Assembly (NCBI GenBank): GCA_947581615.1
Contig: CANPVD010000010.1
Coordinates: 1 to 64,000, forward strand
Direction: 5' to 3'
Length of the DNA stretch: 64,000 nucleotides
Origin: Candidatus Humimonas hydrogenitrophica
Lineage (GTDB): Bacteria; Gemmatimonadota; Gemmatimonadetes; Palauibacterales; Palauibacteraceae
In this document: positions 32,810 through 41,477 of the stretch, piece by piece
How the letters are laid out: each line of letters begins with the position of its first letter
Position numbering within the stretch: position 1 is the stretch's first letter
Translations under genes and position numbers: made by a program
The notes under the pieces: model-generated
Databases searched by the model: none
Seen by the model: the letters and a program-made list of their open reading frames with translations, nothing else
What the model was told of the DNA's origin: nothing

Positions 32810-35608
32810 CTATCGGAGCCGGACCACCACGATCTGCGGCGAGGTGGACACGGACGGCGGTCCACCGCCCTGGCTGGTCAGGTGAAAGGCCAGCGCCGGT
32901 TGGGCACCATCGGCGGCGAGCTCGAAGTAGACGCTCGTGGAGGAACGCACCTCGAAGTCGACCGCGGCCGTCTCGAAGCCGAGCGAGGTCACCGCGAGTG
33001 GGTAGGCCAGCGGGAAACGGCTTCCGGACGTGGGGTTGTCGTGCAGCCCCTGGAAGATGCTGGGCAGGTCCCAGGTCGACAGCTGGTACGCGGCGTCGGC
33101 GCCCGACGGGGCCTGGTCGTCCAGGGCCAACGACACCGAGAACTGCGCCAGGATGTCGTCCCAGCGCCGGCCCGTGGCCTGCTCGATGTTCGCGATGCCC
33201 CGCTCGAGGTTGGGCCCACCCTTGGCCAGGTCACGGAAGAAGGCCGCCTCCCCCGAGGGCCCGACCCGGTCGGCGAGCCATCGCAGGAGAGCCCACGCGA
33301 AGCCGCGCATCTGGAGGCTGCGGACTCCGCCGGGATCGGTCGTGGCCAGGGTCGGCGCCTCGCCCGGTTGGAGCATGTAGAACTCCAGGCGAGCAAAGTC
33401 GTCCAGCTCGAAGGTGTTGAACAGGTCCAGCGTGCGGGGGTCGCCCAGGATGGCGTCCCAGCCGATGTCCTGCCCGGCCTGGCGCTGCATCTCCTTGAGG
33501 CCGACGACCTCCTCGGCGATGTGCGAGAGTCCCTCACCCAGCCACACATCCTCGACGCTATTGAAGTCTCCACCCTCCACGACCAGCCGTTGCTCCGCGC
33601 TGATCAGGTGCTGGAGCTCGTGCGGCATCGTGTTGCGATCGCTGCGCAGGATCTGGTCCGTACGATTGGGATCGCTGTACACCCCGCCGGGATCCGGCAC
33701 CGGCATGTACAGCACCTCCCCCTCGTTGCTGGCGGGGCAGGTCTCCCCGTCCGGGCCCTTGAGGCCGCCACCCTGCGCATCTCCCTTGTCCACCAGGTCC
33801 AGAGGGAGGAAGAAGCCGCCCTCGACCACGCTCGAGCCACGGGGTGTGAGCCCGTTCACCCGGGGCGTGAGCAGCAGGATGATCCGGCCGTTACCGTCCA
33901 GGTCGGCCGGCTGGCCGAAGTACTCCACGTCCGTCGGGTAGTCGACGTCCTCGAACTCCGACGCGAGCCGGTCGATCGTGGCCTGGTCGAAGCCGCCGCC
34001 CGGCGCCGCCGTGTCCTGGGCCACGATGACGTGCGGCTTCACCGAGCGGACCACGGCGTGCACGGGGTCGGCGGTCGCGTCGCAGGAGACCGTCAGGTCC
34101 GGGCTGACCGCGAACGACAGGGTCAGGGTGTCCCCCGGGGCCGGAGCGACGGCGAACCGGGGCTCCTCGCTCCTGCGCAACGACAGCCCGCTTCCGGAGA
34201 TGCGACGTCGGGCCAGCTCGTCCAGGGCCGATTCACGGATCCGGATAGCCGGTCCGTAGGGGTCGGAGCGGCCGGTAGGCTCTCGGGACACCGCACTGTG
34301 CACCCGGACGTCGCCGGCGGCGGTCGCCGTGTCCCCGGAGGTCGGCGGCGTCCGGAGGATCAGCCGAAGCGGCGTCATGCCTTCGGCCGACTGGTCGGCG
34401 TTCCCGGCCACGACCAGGTAGCTCGAGCCGCTGTCCGAGGCGGGGAGCTGCAGGCAGCCCAGAGCTCCCTGCCCGGACAGGGTGGTGGACTGTCCGGGGG
34501 CCAGGTCGAGCTGCGTCCCCGAGGGCGTGAGGAGCACGAGCTCGCCGTTGGTCGGCTGGCCCGAGACGAGCGCGCGGACGCCGACCTGGCGCGAAGGCAG
34601 GCAGCGGTCGGCGAAGGCGGGGACCTGGAAGCGCACTCGGCCCGGCTCGACCGCCAGCACCTGGGCGGACGCACCCTCGACCCGTACGTCGACCGCCGAC
34701 GTGACCGTCCCGAAGCCGATCCCATAAAGAGTGGCGTCCTGGCCGGGCCGAAGCGGCGCCGGGCGCACCGAGTCGACGCGGGCGGTGCTCTGCAGCGCGG
34801 TCACCGCCCGGGCCGTGAAGGTCGCCGTGTCCGTCTTCACCCCGCCCGTGGCGTAGGCCTGCACGGAGTAGTCGCCAACGGTCCCACCCAGCGTCAGGAG
34901 GTTCTGCGTGTGGCCGTCCGTGCCCGTGAAGGTGGTGTCCGACGTGAGCCGACCGCCGCTCGGACCCCGGTGGATCTCCCATACGATCCGCACGCCTCCA
35001 GCTGGCGAGCCCGAGGGCGTGGCGGCGGCCAGCGTGAAGGGCAGGGCCAGCTGCGTCCCTACCTCCGCGCTCTGGGCGTCGCCGGCGGCAGCCGACACGT
35101 GCACCTGGCCGGCGGGCACGGTGAGGACCTTGAACTCGAGCGGGGCGACCTGCGAAGCGCTAGGAATGTCCACCCGGATGACGCTCTCACCCAGGTCCGA
35201 GTTGGCATCGAAGGTCCCCTCGGCCACCCCGTGCGCGTCGGACACGGCGAGGCCGGTGGGGACCTGGCCGGGGCCCGACAGGAGTGCGAAGCGCACCGGT
35301 ACGCCCTCGACCGCATCGCCCAGGGAGCTGACCACACGCACGCCGAGCGGTGGATCCAGCGTCGTCCCGACCGTGACGGAGTCGGTCTTGAGCGACACCC
35401 GTTCCAGACGGGTCGGAGAGGGCGTCACGTCGGTACCGCCGTCGCCACCGCACCCCGCGAGCGTCAGCGCGCCGCCGGCCGCGACCGTGGCGAGCACGGC
35501 ACGCGCAAACAGACGACGCGGGTCTCGCCGGCGCGAAAGCCCGACCACGCCCGGGTCGCGAACGGACCCGGACCGATACAAGGTGTGGCGTTGGAGGATG
35601 CTCACCAT
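32810..35608 (-). CDS. M30-like zinc metalloprotease lipoprotein with Ig-type and IPT domains
   Basis: A 932-residue exported protein. A basic N-terminus leads to lipobox LAGC near residue 53. Two or three Ig-like (big-type) domains follow (~60-260), then an IPT/TIG domain (VDSVRPAPLRPGQDATLYG, ~270-350). The C-terminal half carries the zinc motif HELQH near residue 662 and, about 25 residues later, WLGEGLSHIAEE with a third-ligand Glu, as in hyicolysin-type M30 gluzincins. The protein is probably tethered at the outer membrane and degrades peptides or proteins. The ATG at 35608 has GGAGGATG before it. It is the first gene of a two-gene unit with the barrel protein. Confidence 0.8.
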   Translation of the reverse strand: MVSILQRHTLYRSGSVRDPGVVGLSRRRDPRRLFARAVLATVAAGGALTLAGCGGDGGTDVTPSPTRLERVSLKTDSVTVGTTLDPPLGVRVVSSLGDAVEGVPVRFALLSGPGQVPTGLAVSDAHGVAEGTFDANSDLGESVIRVDIPSASQVAPLEFKVLTVPAGQVHVSAAAGDAQSAEVGTQLALPFTLAAATPSGSPAGGVRIVWEIHRGPSGGRLTSDTTFTGTDGHTQNLLTLGGTVGDYSVQAYATGGVKTDTATFTARAVTALQSTARVDSVRPAPLRPGQDATLYGIGFGTVTSAVDVRVEGASAQVLAVEPGRVRFQVPAFADRCLPSRQVGVRALVSGQPTNGELVLLTPSGTQLDLAPGQSTTLSGQGALGCLQLPASDSGSSYLVVAGNADQSAEGMTPLRLILRTPPTSGDTATAAGDVRVHSAVSREPTGRSDPYGPAIRIRESALDELARRRISGSGLSLRRSEEPRFAVAPAPGDTLTLSFAVSPDLTVSCDATADPVHAVVRSVKPHVIVAQDTAAPGGGFDQATIDRLASEFEDVDYPTDVEYFGQPADLDGNGRIILLLTPRVNGLTPRGSSVVEGGFFLPLDLVDKGDAQGGGLKGPDGETCPASNEGEVLYMPVPDPGGVYSDPNRTDQILRSDRNTMPHELQHLISAEQRLVVEGGDFNSVEDVWLGEGLSHIAEEVVGLKEMQRQAGQDIGWDAILGDPRTLDLFNTFELDDFARLEFYMLQPGEAPTLATTDPGGVRSLQMRGFAWALLRWLADRVGPSGEAAFFRDLAKGGPNLERGIANIEQATGRRWDDILAQFSVSLALDDQAPSGADAAYQLSTWDLPSIFQGLHDNPTSGSRFPLAYPLAVTSLGFETAAVDFEVRSSTSVYFELAADGAQPALAFHLTSQGGGPPSVSTSPQIVVVRLR

Positions 35609-35854
35609 GGAAGGCTCGGCTCGCCACCTCCGTGGACCGGTGGATACGACTGCACTCGCGGCGACGCGGGGGAAAAGCCGTGCTGCACGGCCGGGACCCG
35701 ATGCGCCGTCGCCCTAGAACGTGCCCATCAAACTACAGCGCGCTGCCGCGCTCCGGTAGGTCGGTTCGTTCGAACTCCTTGCATGGCACATGCCCGAGAG
35801 ACGCTCGGTGCGGCACGTAGGAAACTCCGGTAGCCCTGCGCGGTAGAATAGAAC

Positions 35855-36262
35855 GGAGGGAGATGGGGTCGCGGGTCGGCCGGGCACCGCGCGTAGCGTG
35901 GTCCGCACGGCGCGGCTCGAGGAAAGTCCGGGCTCCACAGGGTACGGTGCCGGGGAAACCCCGGGCGTCGAGAGGCGACGGACAGTGTCACAGAGAACAG
36001 ACCGCCGATGGCGGCGCGCTCGGGCCCAAGGCTCCGACCGCCGCACAGGCAAGGGTGAAACGGTGGGGTAAGAGCCCACCGCGCGAGCCGGTGACGGCCG
36101 CGGCACGACAAACCCCACCGGGAGCAAGGCCGAGCAGGGGCGAGTGGCGACCCGCCGCATCGAGCCCCGGGTAGGCCGCACGAGCCACCGGGAGACCGGC
36201 GGCCCAGACAGATGACCCCCCGGACCTTCGGGTCCGTTACAGAACCCGGCTTATCTCCCTCC
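35855..36262 (+). ncRNA. rnpB: RNase P RNA, bacterial class A
   Basis: The catalytic RNA that trims tRNA 5' ends. Universal segments are present in order: GAGGAAAGTCCGGGCTCC (35917-35934), ACAGAGAACAGACCGCC near 35990, GGGTGAAACGGTG near 36053, GGTAAGAGCCCACCGCGCG, ACAAACCCCACCGGGAG near 36110, AGATGA near 36209 and ACAGAACCCGGCTTAT near 36240. The ends form a 10-bp P1 helix (GGAGGGAGAT 35855-35864 with ATCTCCCTCC 36253-36262), which fixes the boundaries. TAGAAT at 35844-35849 is a likely -10 box; the -35 is weak. Confidence 0.95.
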
Positions 36263-36264
36263 TT

Positions 36265-36310
36265 CGACGGCCGGTCTCGCACCCCGACAGGGGTCGCGGG
36301 CCGGCCGTCG
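36265..36310 (+). terminator. hairpin after rnpB
   Basis: CGACGGCCGG (36265-36274) pairs perfectly with CCGGCCGTCG (36301-36310), with a second small hairpin (ACCCC-GACA-GGGGT) inside. It lies two bases after P1. There is no long T run, so it is a terminator or 3'-processing structure of rnpB rather than a canonical intrinsic terminator. Confidence 0.5.
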
Positions 36311-36457
36311 TTCGTCCGCATGGTCGGTTCGTCGTCCCGGGGCGGGTTGAGCGGCGGAGTCGCGCCGGGTACCTTCGCGGCCGGGCACGCGCCCGCCGCG
36401 GACCGGTCGACCGGCGGTCGGGCCCGGGTTGTCATCCGCCAGGGAGAGCGACGAGCC

Positions 36458-37756
36458 GTGCACTCCGACAGCGTCCGCTTCGATTTCGAGGAGCGCGTCC
36501 TCGACAACGGGCTCCGGGTGATCCTGCACCAGGACCGCTCGACCCCCGTCGTGGCCGTGCACCTCATGTACCACGTCGGCTCCAAGAACGAGCGTCCCGG
36601 GCGCACCGGCTTCGCACACCTGTTCGAGCACCTCCTCTTCCAGGGATCGGGCCACGTCCCCAAGGGCGAGCACTTCCGACTCATCCAGCGTGCGGGAGGC
36701 ACTCTGAACGGCTCTACCTGGTTCGACCGTACCAACTACTTCGAGGTGATCCCTTCCAACGAGCTCGACCTGGCCCTGTGGCTGGAGTCGGACCGGATGG
36801 GCTTCTTCGACGAGGCCATCACGCAGGAGAAGCTGGACAACCAGCGCGGCGTCGTGAAGAACGAGCGACGCCAGTCCTACGAGAATCGCCCCTACGGCCT
36901 GGCGTTCGAGACGCTGCTGGAGCACGCCTACCCGGAGGGGCATCCGTACAGGCACCCGACGATCGGGTACATGGACGACCTCGACGCGGCGAGCCTCGAG
37001 GACGTTCACGCTTTCTTCCGTTCGTATTACGCACCGAACAACGCCGTCCTCGTGCTGGCCGGCGACATCGATCCCGACGAGGCGCTGGACCGGGCGCGGG
37101 CTTACTTCGAAGAGTTCCCGTCACGGTCGGTTCCGGCGCCCCCCGTGGTGCCCCGCGTGGGGGACGAGCGCGGGGAGCGCCGCGCCGTGCTGGGCGACGC
37201 CGTGCAGGTCCCGCGCGTGTACGCCCTGTTCCACGCGCCCTCGTTCAACGACGCCGATTTCGAGGCCTCCGACGTACTGACCGGGGTGCTGGCCGAGGGC
37301 AAGAGCTCCCGGCTGCACCGCAAGCTCGTGTACGAAAGGCAGGTGGCGGCCGAGGTCCAGTGCTTCACGTGGCCGCTCGAGAGCGTCGGGATGCTCATCG
37401 TGGTCGCCACGGCGCGGCCCGGGGTCGCCGCCACCGACCTGGAGGCGGAGGTGCTCGACGTGCTCGGACCGGTGTGCGATGCCGGCGTGTCGGAGGACGA
37501 GCTGACCGGCGCCCGGAACCGGGCCCGGAGGTCGCTGGTGAGCCGCCTGAACAGCGTGGGGGACCGGGCCGATGCGTTCGCCGACGCGGTCATCCTCCGG
37601 GACGACCCGGAGTACGTGAACCGGGCGTTCGATCGCTACGAGGCGGTGACCGCGGACGAGGTGGCCCGAGTGGCCGCGAACGTGTTGCGGCCAGCGCGTC
37701 GAACGGTCCTGCACGTCGTGCCCCGCGGCGCCGACGCCGAAGGCCGGGCGGCTTGA
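36458..37756 (+). CDS. M16-family zinc peptidase, catalytic-type subunit
   Basis: A 432-residue pitrilysin-family peptidase (PqqL/mitochondrial-processing-peptidase-like). The inverted zinc motif HLFEH is in TGFAHLFEHLLFQG near residue 55; the downstream Glu ligand region follows (DNQRGVVKNERRQSYENRPYG near 130). No signal peptide is seen with GTG 36458 as start. Its stop overlaps the next gene's TTG by TTGA, so it is made together with a zinc-less partner, as in heterodimeric M16B proteases. It lies ~190 nt after rnpB. Confidence 0.85.
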   Translation: MHSDSVRFDFEERVLDNGLRVILHQDRSTPVVAVHLMYHVGSKNERPGRTGFAHLFEHLLFQGSGHVPKGEHFRLIQRAGGTLNGSTWFDRTNYFEVIPSNELDLALWLESDRMGFFDEAITQEKLDNQRGVVKNERRQSYENRPYGLAFETLLEHAYPEGHPYRHPTIGYMDDLDAASLEDVHAFFRSYYAPNNAVLVLAGDIDPDEALDRARAYFEEFPSRSVPAPPVVPRVGDERGERRAVLGDAVQVPRVYALFHAPSFNDADFEASDVLTGVLAEGKSSRLHRKLVYERQVAAEVQCFTWPLESVGMLIVVATARPGVAATDLEAEVLDVLGPVCDAGVSEDELTGARNRARRSLVSRLNSVGDRADAFADAVILRDDPEYVNRAFDRYEAVTADEVARVAANVLRPARRTVLHVVPRGADAEGRAA

Positions 37757-39162
37757 CCGGGACGGGCGAGGCGGGCGCTCGGGGCGCACCAGCGGGATCG
37801 GTCGACCGCTCGGGCGCGCCGTCGGCCGGGCCCCTCCGTCCCCTCACGCTGCCCGAGCTTCGGCGGTTCGAGTTCACCAACGGCCTGCGCCTCATCGTGG
37901 CCGAGGACCACCAGCTCCCGGAGGTGTCCTTGCGCCTGGTGCTCGAGGCGGGTGCCACCGCCGAGCCGAGGGGCCAGGAGGGGGTCGCCGAGCTCACGGG
38001 CCGGCTGCTGACGGAGGGCGCGGCGGGACGGAGCGCCGGCGAGGTGGCCAGCTGGCTCGATCGGCTGGGCGCCGGCTTCTCGGTATCGGCCGGCTACGAC
38101 GTGTCGATCCTCAGTCTGCACACGCTGAGCGACGTGCTCGAGGGGGCCCTGGACTTCCTGGCGGCCGTGGCCCGACACCCTTCCTTCGAGCCAGCCGAAG
38201 TGGAGCGGGTGCGCGGGGAGCGGCTGGACGAGATCGACCGCGACCTGGATCGACCCGAGGTGGTGGCCGACAGCGCGCTCATCCGCGCGGTCTACGGCGG
38301 ACATCGTTACGGGACGCCGGCGGCGGGGGACCGGCCCACGGTGGAGAGGTTGGGGCGCGAGCAGGTGGCGGCTTTCCACCGGCGGCGGTACGGGCCGTCC
38401 GGTGCCGCGCTGGTGGCGTGCGGGGCGGTGGACGCCGCTGCCCTGCGAGATGCGGTGGAAGCGCGCTTCGGGGATTGGACGGGCGGCGAGGCGTTCCCGT
38501 CGGACGGTGCGCCCGGGGCCATCGGCGCCCCCGTCCCCGGTTCGGTTCTCCTCGTCGATCGACCGTCGAGCGCCCAGGCGGAGATCCGGCTGGGGACGGT
38601 CGGCGCCGCCTACGCTGACGCGGCCTTCTTCGAGCTCCTGGTCGGCAACGCGATCCTCGGCGGCCTGTTCAACTCGCGCGTGAACATGAACCTCCGGGAG
38701 GAGAGGGGCTGGACCTACGGAGCGCGCACCAGCTTCCACTTCCGTCGCGAGGCGGGCCCGTTCGTCGGGCAGACGGCCGTGGAGACCGGAGTGGCGGCGG
38801 AGGCCCTGTCCGAGTTCCTCCGGGAGACGGCGCAGCTGCTCGAGGAGGCGCCGGGCGAGGACGAGATGGAGCTGGCCCGGAACTCCCTGGTCCTGTCGCT
38901 CCCGCGTCAGTTCGAGACCGCGAGCCAGGTCAGCTCCAAGCTGGTGACGCAGGTCGTGTACGATCTGCCGAATGACTACTGGGCGCGCTACCGGGCCAGG
39001 ATCGAAGCCGTCACCGCGTCCGGGGTGCTCGAGGCGCTCCGGGGGCACCTGGACCCTGCCGAAATGGCACAGGTGGTGGTCGGTGATGCGGGAGCCCTCG
39101 AGGGAGACCTGGAAGGACGGTTCGGCGACGTCGACGTGCGGGCCGGTGCCGGCCGGGCTTGA
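37753..39162 (+). CDS. M16-family peptidase-like protein, non-catalytic-type subunit
   Basis: A 469-residue M16 fold protein that lacks HxxEH: at the corresponding place it reads EGVAELTGRLLTEG. The C-terminal substrate-cage signature is kept (NAILGGLFNSRVNMNLREERGWTYG near residue 305). Such subunits bind substrate while the partner cuts. The start is TTG 37753 in a 4-nt overlap with the catalytic gene; the first ~30 residues are Gly/Ala-rich. No transmembrane anchor is apparent. Assignment to a heterodimer with the previous gene is inferred from the coupling. Confidence 0.85.
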   Translation: MTGTGEAGARGAPAGSVDRSGAPSAGPLRPLTLPELRRFEFTNGLRLIVAEDHQLPEVSLRLVLEAGATAEPRGQEGVAELTGRLLTEGAAGRSAGEVASWLDRLGAGFSVSAGYDVSILSLHTLSDVLEGALDFLAAVARHPSFEPAEVERVRGERLDEIDRDLDRPEVVADSALIRAVYGGHRYGTPAAGDRPTVERLGREQVAAFHRRRYGPSGAALVACGAVDAAALRDAVEARFGDWTGGEAFPSDGAPGAIGAPVPGSVLLVDRPSSAQAEIRLGTVGAAYADAAFFELLVGNAILGGLFNSRVNMNLREERGWTYGARTSFHFRREAGPFVGQTAVETGVAAEALSEFLRETAQLLEEAPGEDEMELARNSLVLSLPRQFETASQVSSKLVTQVVYDLPNDYWARYRARIEAVTASGVLEALRGHLDPAEMAQVVVGDAGALEGDLEGRFGDVDVRAGAGRA

Positions 39163-39187
39163 CTTTCGGGACTTTTTCGGTTAGGAT
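39159..39187 (+). promoter_or_regulatory. strong sigma-70-like promoter in front of the Nudix gene
   Basis: TTGACT (39159-39164), a 17-nt spacer with a T-rich centre and TAGGAT (39182-39187). The -10 box covers the ATG at 39186, so that ATG cannot be used by this promoter; a start around 39195 implies translation from GTG 39213. Confidence 0.65.
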
Positions 39188-39212
39188 GCTTCCCGGTGAC
39201 GAGGATGACCGG

Positions 39213-39761
39213 GTGGGGTTGAGGCCGGAGCGCAGCATCGGGAGTCGCCAGCTGTTCAAGGGGCGGCTCCTTCGGCTATGTGTGGATCGGGTGCGTCTCC
39301 CGGACGGCGGCGAGGCCGAACGGGAGCTCGTCCACCATCCCGGCGCGGCAGCCGTCGTGCCGGTCGAAGACCCGGGAACCGGGCCTCGCGTCCACCTGTT
39401 ACGGCAGTACAGGCACGCGGTGGGCGGCGTCCTGTGGGAGGTTCCGGCCGGAATCCTGGAGCCCGGGGAATCGCCCGAGGCCTGTGCGCGGCGGGAGCTG
39501 CGCGAGGAGGCCGGACTCCTCGCCGGGCGGTGGAGGCGGCTCGCAGCGATCTATACGAGCCCGGGCTTCTGCGACGAGAAGATCGAGATGTTCCTGGCGA
39601 CCGACCTGCGGCGCACGGACTCCGATCCGGAGCCGGGGGAGCAGGTGGAGCCGCACGTGGTGACCCTGTCGCGCGCCCTCGCCATGATCGACGAGGGTGC
39701 GATCACGAACGGCACCGCGGTGGCCTCGCTCCTGCTGGTGGCGAGGCTGTTGAAAGCGTGA
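39213..39761 (+). CDS. Nudix hydrolase, ADP-ribose pyrophosphatase type
   Basis: A 182-residue Nudix enzyme likely to hydrolyse ADP-ribose to AMP and ribose 5-phosphate. The Nudix box (GILEPGE then ARRELREEAGLL, residues ~88-110) is complete, and the preceding QYRHAVGGVLWEVPAG with TSPGFCDEKIEMF afterwards matches ADP-ribose pyrophosphatases. The start at GTG 39213 is chosen because GAGGA lies seven bases upstream and because a strong promoter overlaps the ATG at 39186. A stand-alone gene after the M16 pair. Confidence 0.82.
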   Translation: MGLRPERSIGSRQLFKGRLLRLCVDRVRLPDGGEAERELVHHPGAAAVVPVEDPGTGPRVHLLRQYRHAVGGVLWEVPAGILEPGESPEACARRELREEAGLLAGRWRRLAAIYTSPGFCDEKIEMFLATDLRRTDSDPEPGEQVEPHVVTLSRALAMIDEGAITNGTAVASLLLVARLLKA

Positions 39762-39888
39762 CGATTGGCAGCGTTGTTGCGTCTTCTGATCGGGTGAGGA
39801 CGGCAGCGACGGGCGCCACCGGAGGACGAGGAAGCACGGGCACCGAGAACGGGGCGCGCGGGACCGTCCCGAAGGGGGCAGGATAGAC

Positions 39889-40527
39889 ATGGCCGACCGG
39901 GTCGAGGCACGCAGACGGCGGGGCGTGGAGCTCCAGCCGAGGCGCGAGCTCAGGGAGCTCGAGGATGCGCAGCTCGTCGAGAAGTACCTCGAGGGGCAGC
40001 ATCACGCCTTCCAGGAGCTGGCGGATCGGTACCACGACCGCCTGCTGAATTTCATCTACCGGACCATCGGCGACCGGGACCGCTCCGAAGACCTGGTCCA
40101 GGAGACGTTCGTCCGGGTGTATCGGCATCTCCATAGGTTCGACCCGACGAAGAAGTTCTCGACCTGGATCTACACGATCGCCAGCAACCTGGCGAAGAAC
40201 GAGCTCAGGAACCGTTCTCGCAACCCGATGGTGCTGTTCCAGGCCATCAAGAAGAACTGGGATGCGGATCACCGTCCGCTGCAGTGGGAGGACAGCTCCT
40301 ACTCGCCGGATGACCTGTTCCGGAAGCGGCACCTTCGGGAGAAGGTCGAGGAGGCGGTCGCCCAGCTCCCCGAGCATCACCGCGTGGTGTTCGTGCTGCG
40401 GGAGATGGAGGGAAAGACGTACGAGGAGATCTCGGAGATCACCGGCGTCACCCTGGGCACCGTGAAGTCGCGCCTCAACCGTGCCCGTAACAAGTTCGCG
40501 CAGATCATCGCGCCCATGCTCGAGTAG
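39889..40527 (+). CDS. ECF (RpoE-like) RNA polymerase sigma factor
   Basis: A 212-residue group 4 sigma factor. Region 2 is at residues ~35-105 (AFQELADRYHDRLLNFIYR, DLVQETFVRVYR, FSTWIYTIASNLAKNE) and region 4 at ~160-205 (LPEHHRVVFVLREMEGKTYEEIS with GTVKSRLNRAR). It directs polymerase to stress or envelope promoters, normally held by an anti-sigma factor; a zinc anti-sigma gene follows 306 bases downstream. The ATG at 39889 sits after AGGAT. Between the two genes lie a 15-bp hairpin and a GGAACC-type promoter. Confidence 0.92.
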   Translation: MADRVEARRRRGVELQPRRELRELEDAQLVEKYLEGQHHAFQELADRYHDRLLNFIYRTIGDRDRSEDLVQETFVRVYRHLHRFDPTKKFSTWIYTIASNLAKNELRNRSRNPMVLFQAIKKNWDADHRPLQWEDSSYSPDDLFRKRHLREKVEEAVAQLPEHHRVVFVLREMEGKTYEEISEITGVTLGTVKSRLNRARNKFAQIIAPMLE

Positions 40528-40586
40528 CCTCTCCGGAGTCGAGAACCGGTCGTGGACGAGCGGATGCGCCGGTCGTGCGCGAAGCG

Positions 40587-40620
40587 GAAGGGGGAGGGCG
40601 AGGCATCGCCCTCCCCCTTC
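40587..40620 (+). terminator. perfect 15-bp hairpin after the sigma factor gene
   Basis: GAAGGGGGAGGGCGA (40587-40601), loop GGCA, then the exact complement TCGCCCTCCCCCTTC (40606-40620). No T run follows, so it may end transcription weakly, shield the 3' end or separate sigma and anti-sigma expression. Confidence 0.55.
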
Positions 40621-40682
40621 GCGCATCCCCGGACCCGTACGCGGCGTGCGCCGTGACGCGCTCGGACGGCCGCGCCGAACGC

Positions 40683-40711
40683 GGAACCCACCGAGACGGT
40701 CCGAGTATGAT
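40683..40711 (+). promoter_or_regulatory. candidate ECF-type promoter for the anti-sigma gene
   Basis: GGAACC (40683-40688), a 17-nt spacer and TATGAT (40706-40711). GGAAC is the core -35 of many ECF sigma factors, which suggests that the adjacent sigma factor may drive the anti-sigma gene and the operon behind it. The TATGAT box also fits the main sigma factor, so assignment is tentative. Confidence 0.35.
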
Positions 40712-40833
40712 ACGCCGGTCGATGAAGGGGCGGGCGCCAGTCGGACGCCCCCGATCGGTTCGACCCCGCTACGGCGAAACGACGGTGCGCCGGCGGAGCT
40801 CGAGACGGACGTGATCCGTCGCAGGCGGGAAGG

Positions 40834-41466
40834 ATGACGGCGATGGAATGCGAGGAATTCCTCGAGGGTTATTCGGACTACCTCGACGGGCTGGTCAGCG
40901 CGGCCCGCGGGCAGGCGTTCGAGCGACACATCGGAGGCTGTGAGCGATGTGCCCGGTACGACCGGGTCATGCAGCGCGGCCTGGCCCTGTGCCGTGAGCT
41001 CCCGGACGTCGATGGCTCCCCCGACTTCCTGCCCCGTCTGCGCCACCGGATCTACCATCTCGAAGACGGCATCCCCATGAGCTCGGTGCGCCCGGGCGGC
41101 AGCGCGGCCCTCGTGGCCGTGGCCGCGGTGGGGCTTCTCGCCTTCGCGTGGCTGCCGTTCGCCACCAGCGTGCCGGTCGAGGTCGAGCTCCCCGCGGTGG
41201 CGGCGCGTGCGCCGCGGGCCGGGGAGGCACGGCCGCCGGAGAACGCTGGCGGCATCAGCCTCCTGTACGGACGCCTCCATCTGCCCGGTGCTTCCTCCGC
41301 CTCCCTGTTCTTCGGCCGCGGTCCGTTTCTGTCCTCCTCGCCGCTGAGCGGGGGCCGGGGCATCGACGCGCTGGACGGCGACTTCTTCGCATCGGCCGGC
41401 GCCGGGCTCAGCGGCGGGCCATCCTTCCTGGCGGCCATGGAGCAGAGGGCGGCCTTCGCCCGCTGA
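40834..41466 (+). CDS. zinc-finger anti-sigma factor, membrane-anchored
   Basis: A 210-residue anti-sigma factor. The N-terminal ZAS domain has HIGGCERC (His-x3-Cys-x2-Cys) near residue 30, after the early Cys of MECEEF. One transmembrane helix follows (residues ~88-110), then a long Gly/Ser/Phe-rich periplasmic tail. It would sequester the ECF sigma factor encoded upstream until an envelope or redox signal acts. holA starts twelve bases after its stop, so expression may be joined to the replication/repair genes. Confidence 0.85.
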   Translation: MTAMECEEFLEGYSDYLDGLVSAARGQAFERHIGGCERCARYDRVMQRGLALCRELPDVDGSPDFLPRLRHRIYHLEDGIPMSSVRPGGSAALVAVAAVGLLAFAWLPFATSVPVEVELPAVAARAPRAGEARPPENAGGISLLYGRLHLPGASSASLFFGRGPFLSSSPLSGGRGIDALDGDFFASAGAGLSGGPSFLAAMEQRAAFAR

Positions 41467-41477
41467 CCCCCCGAAGC

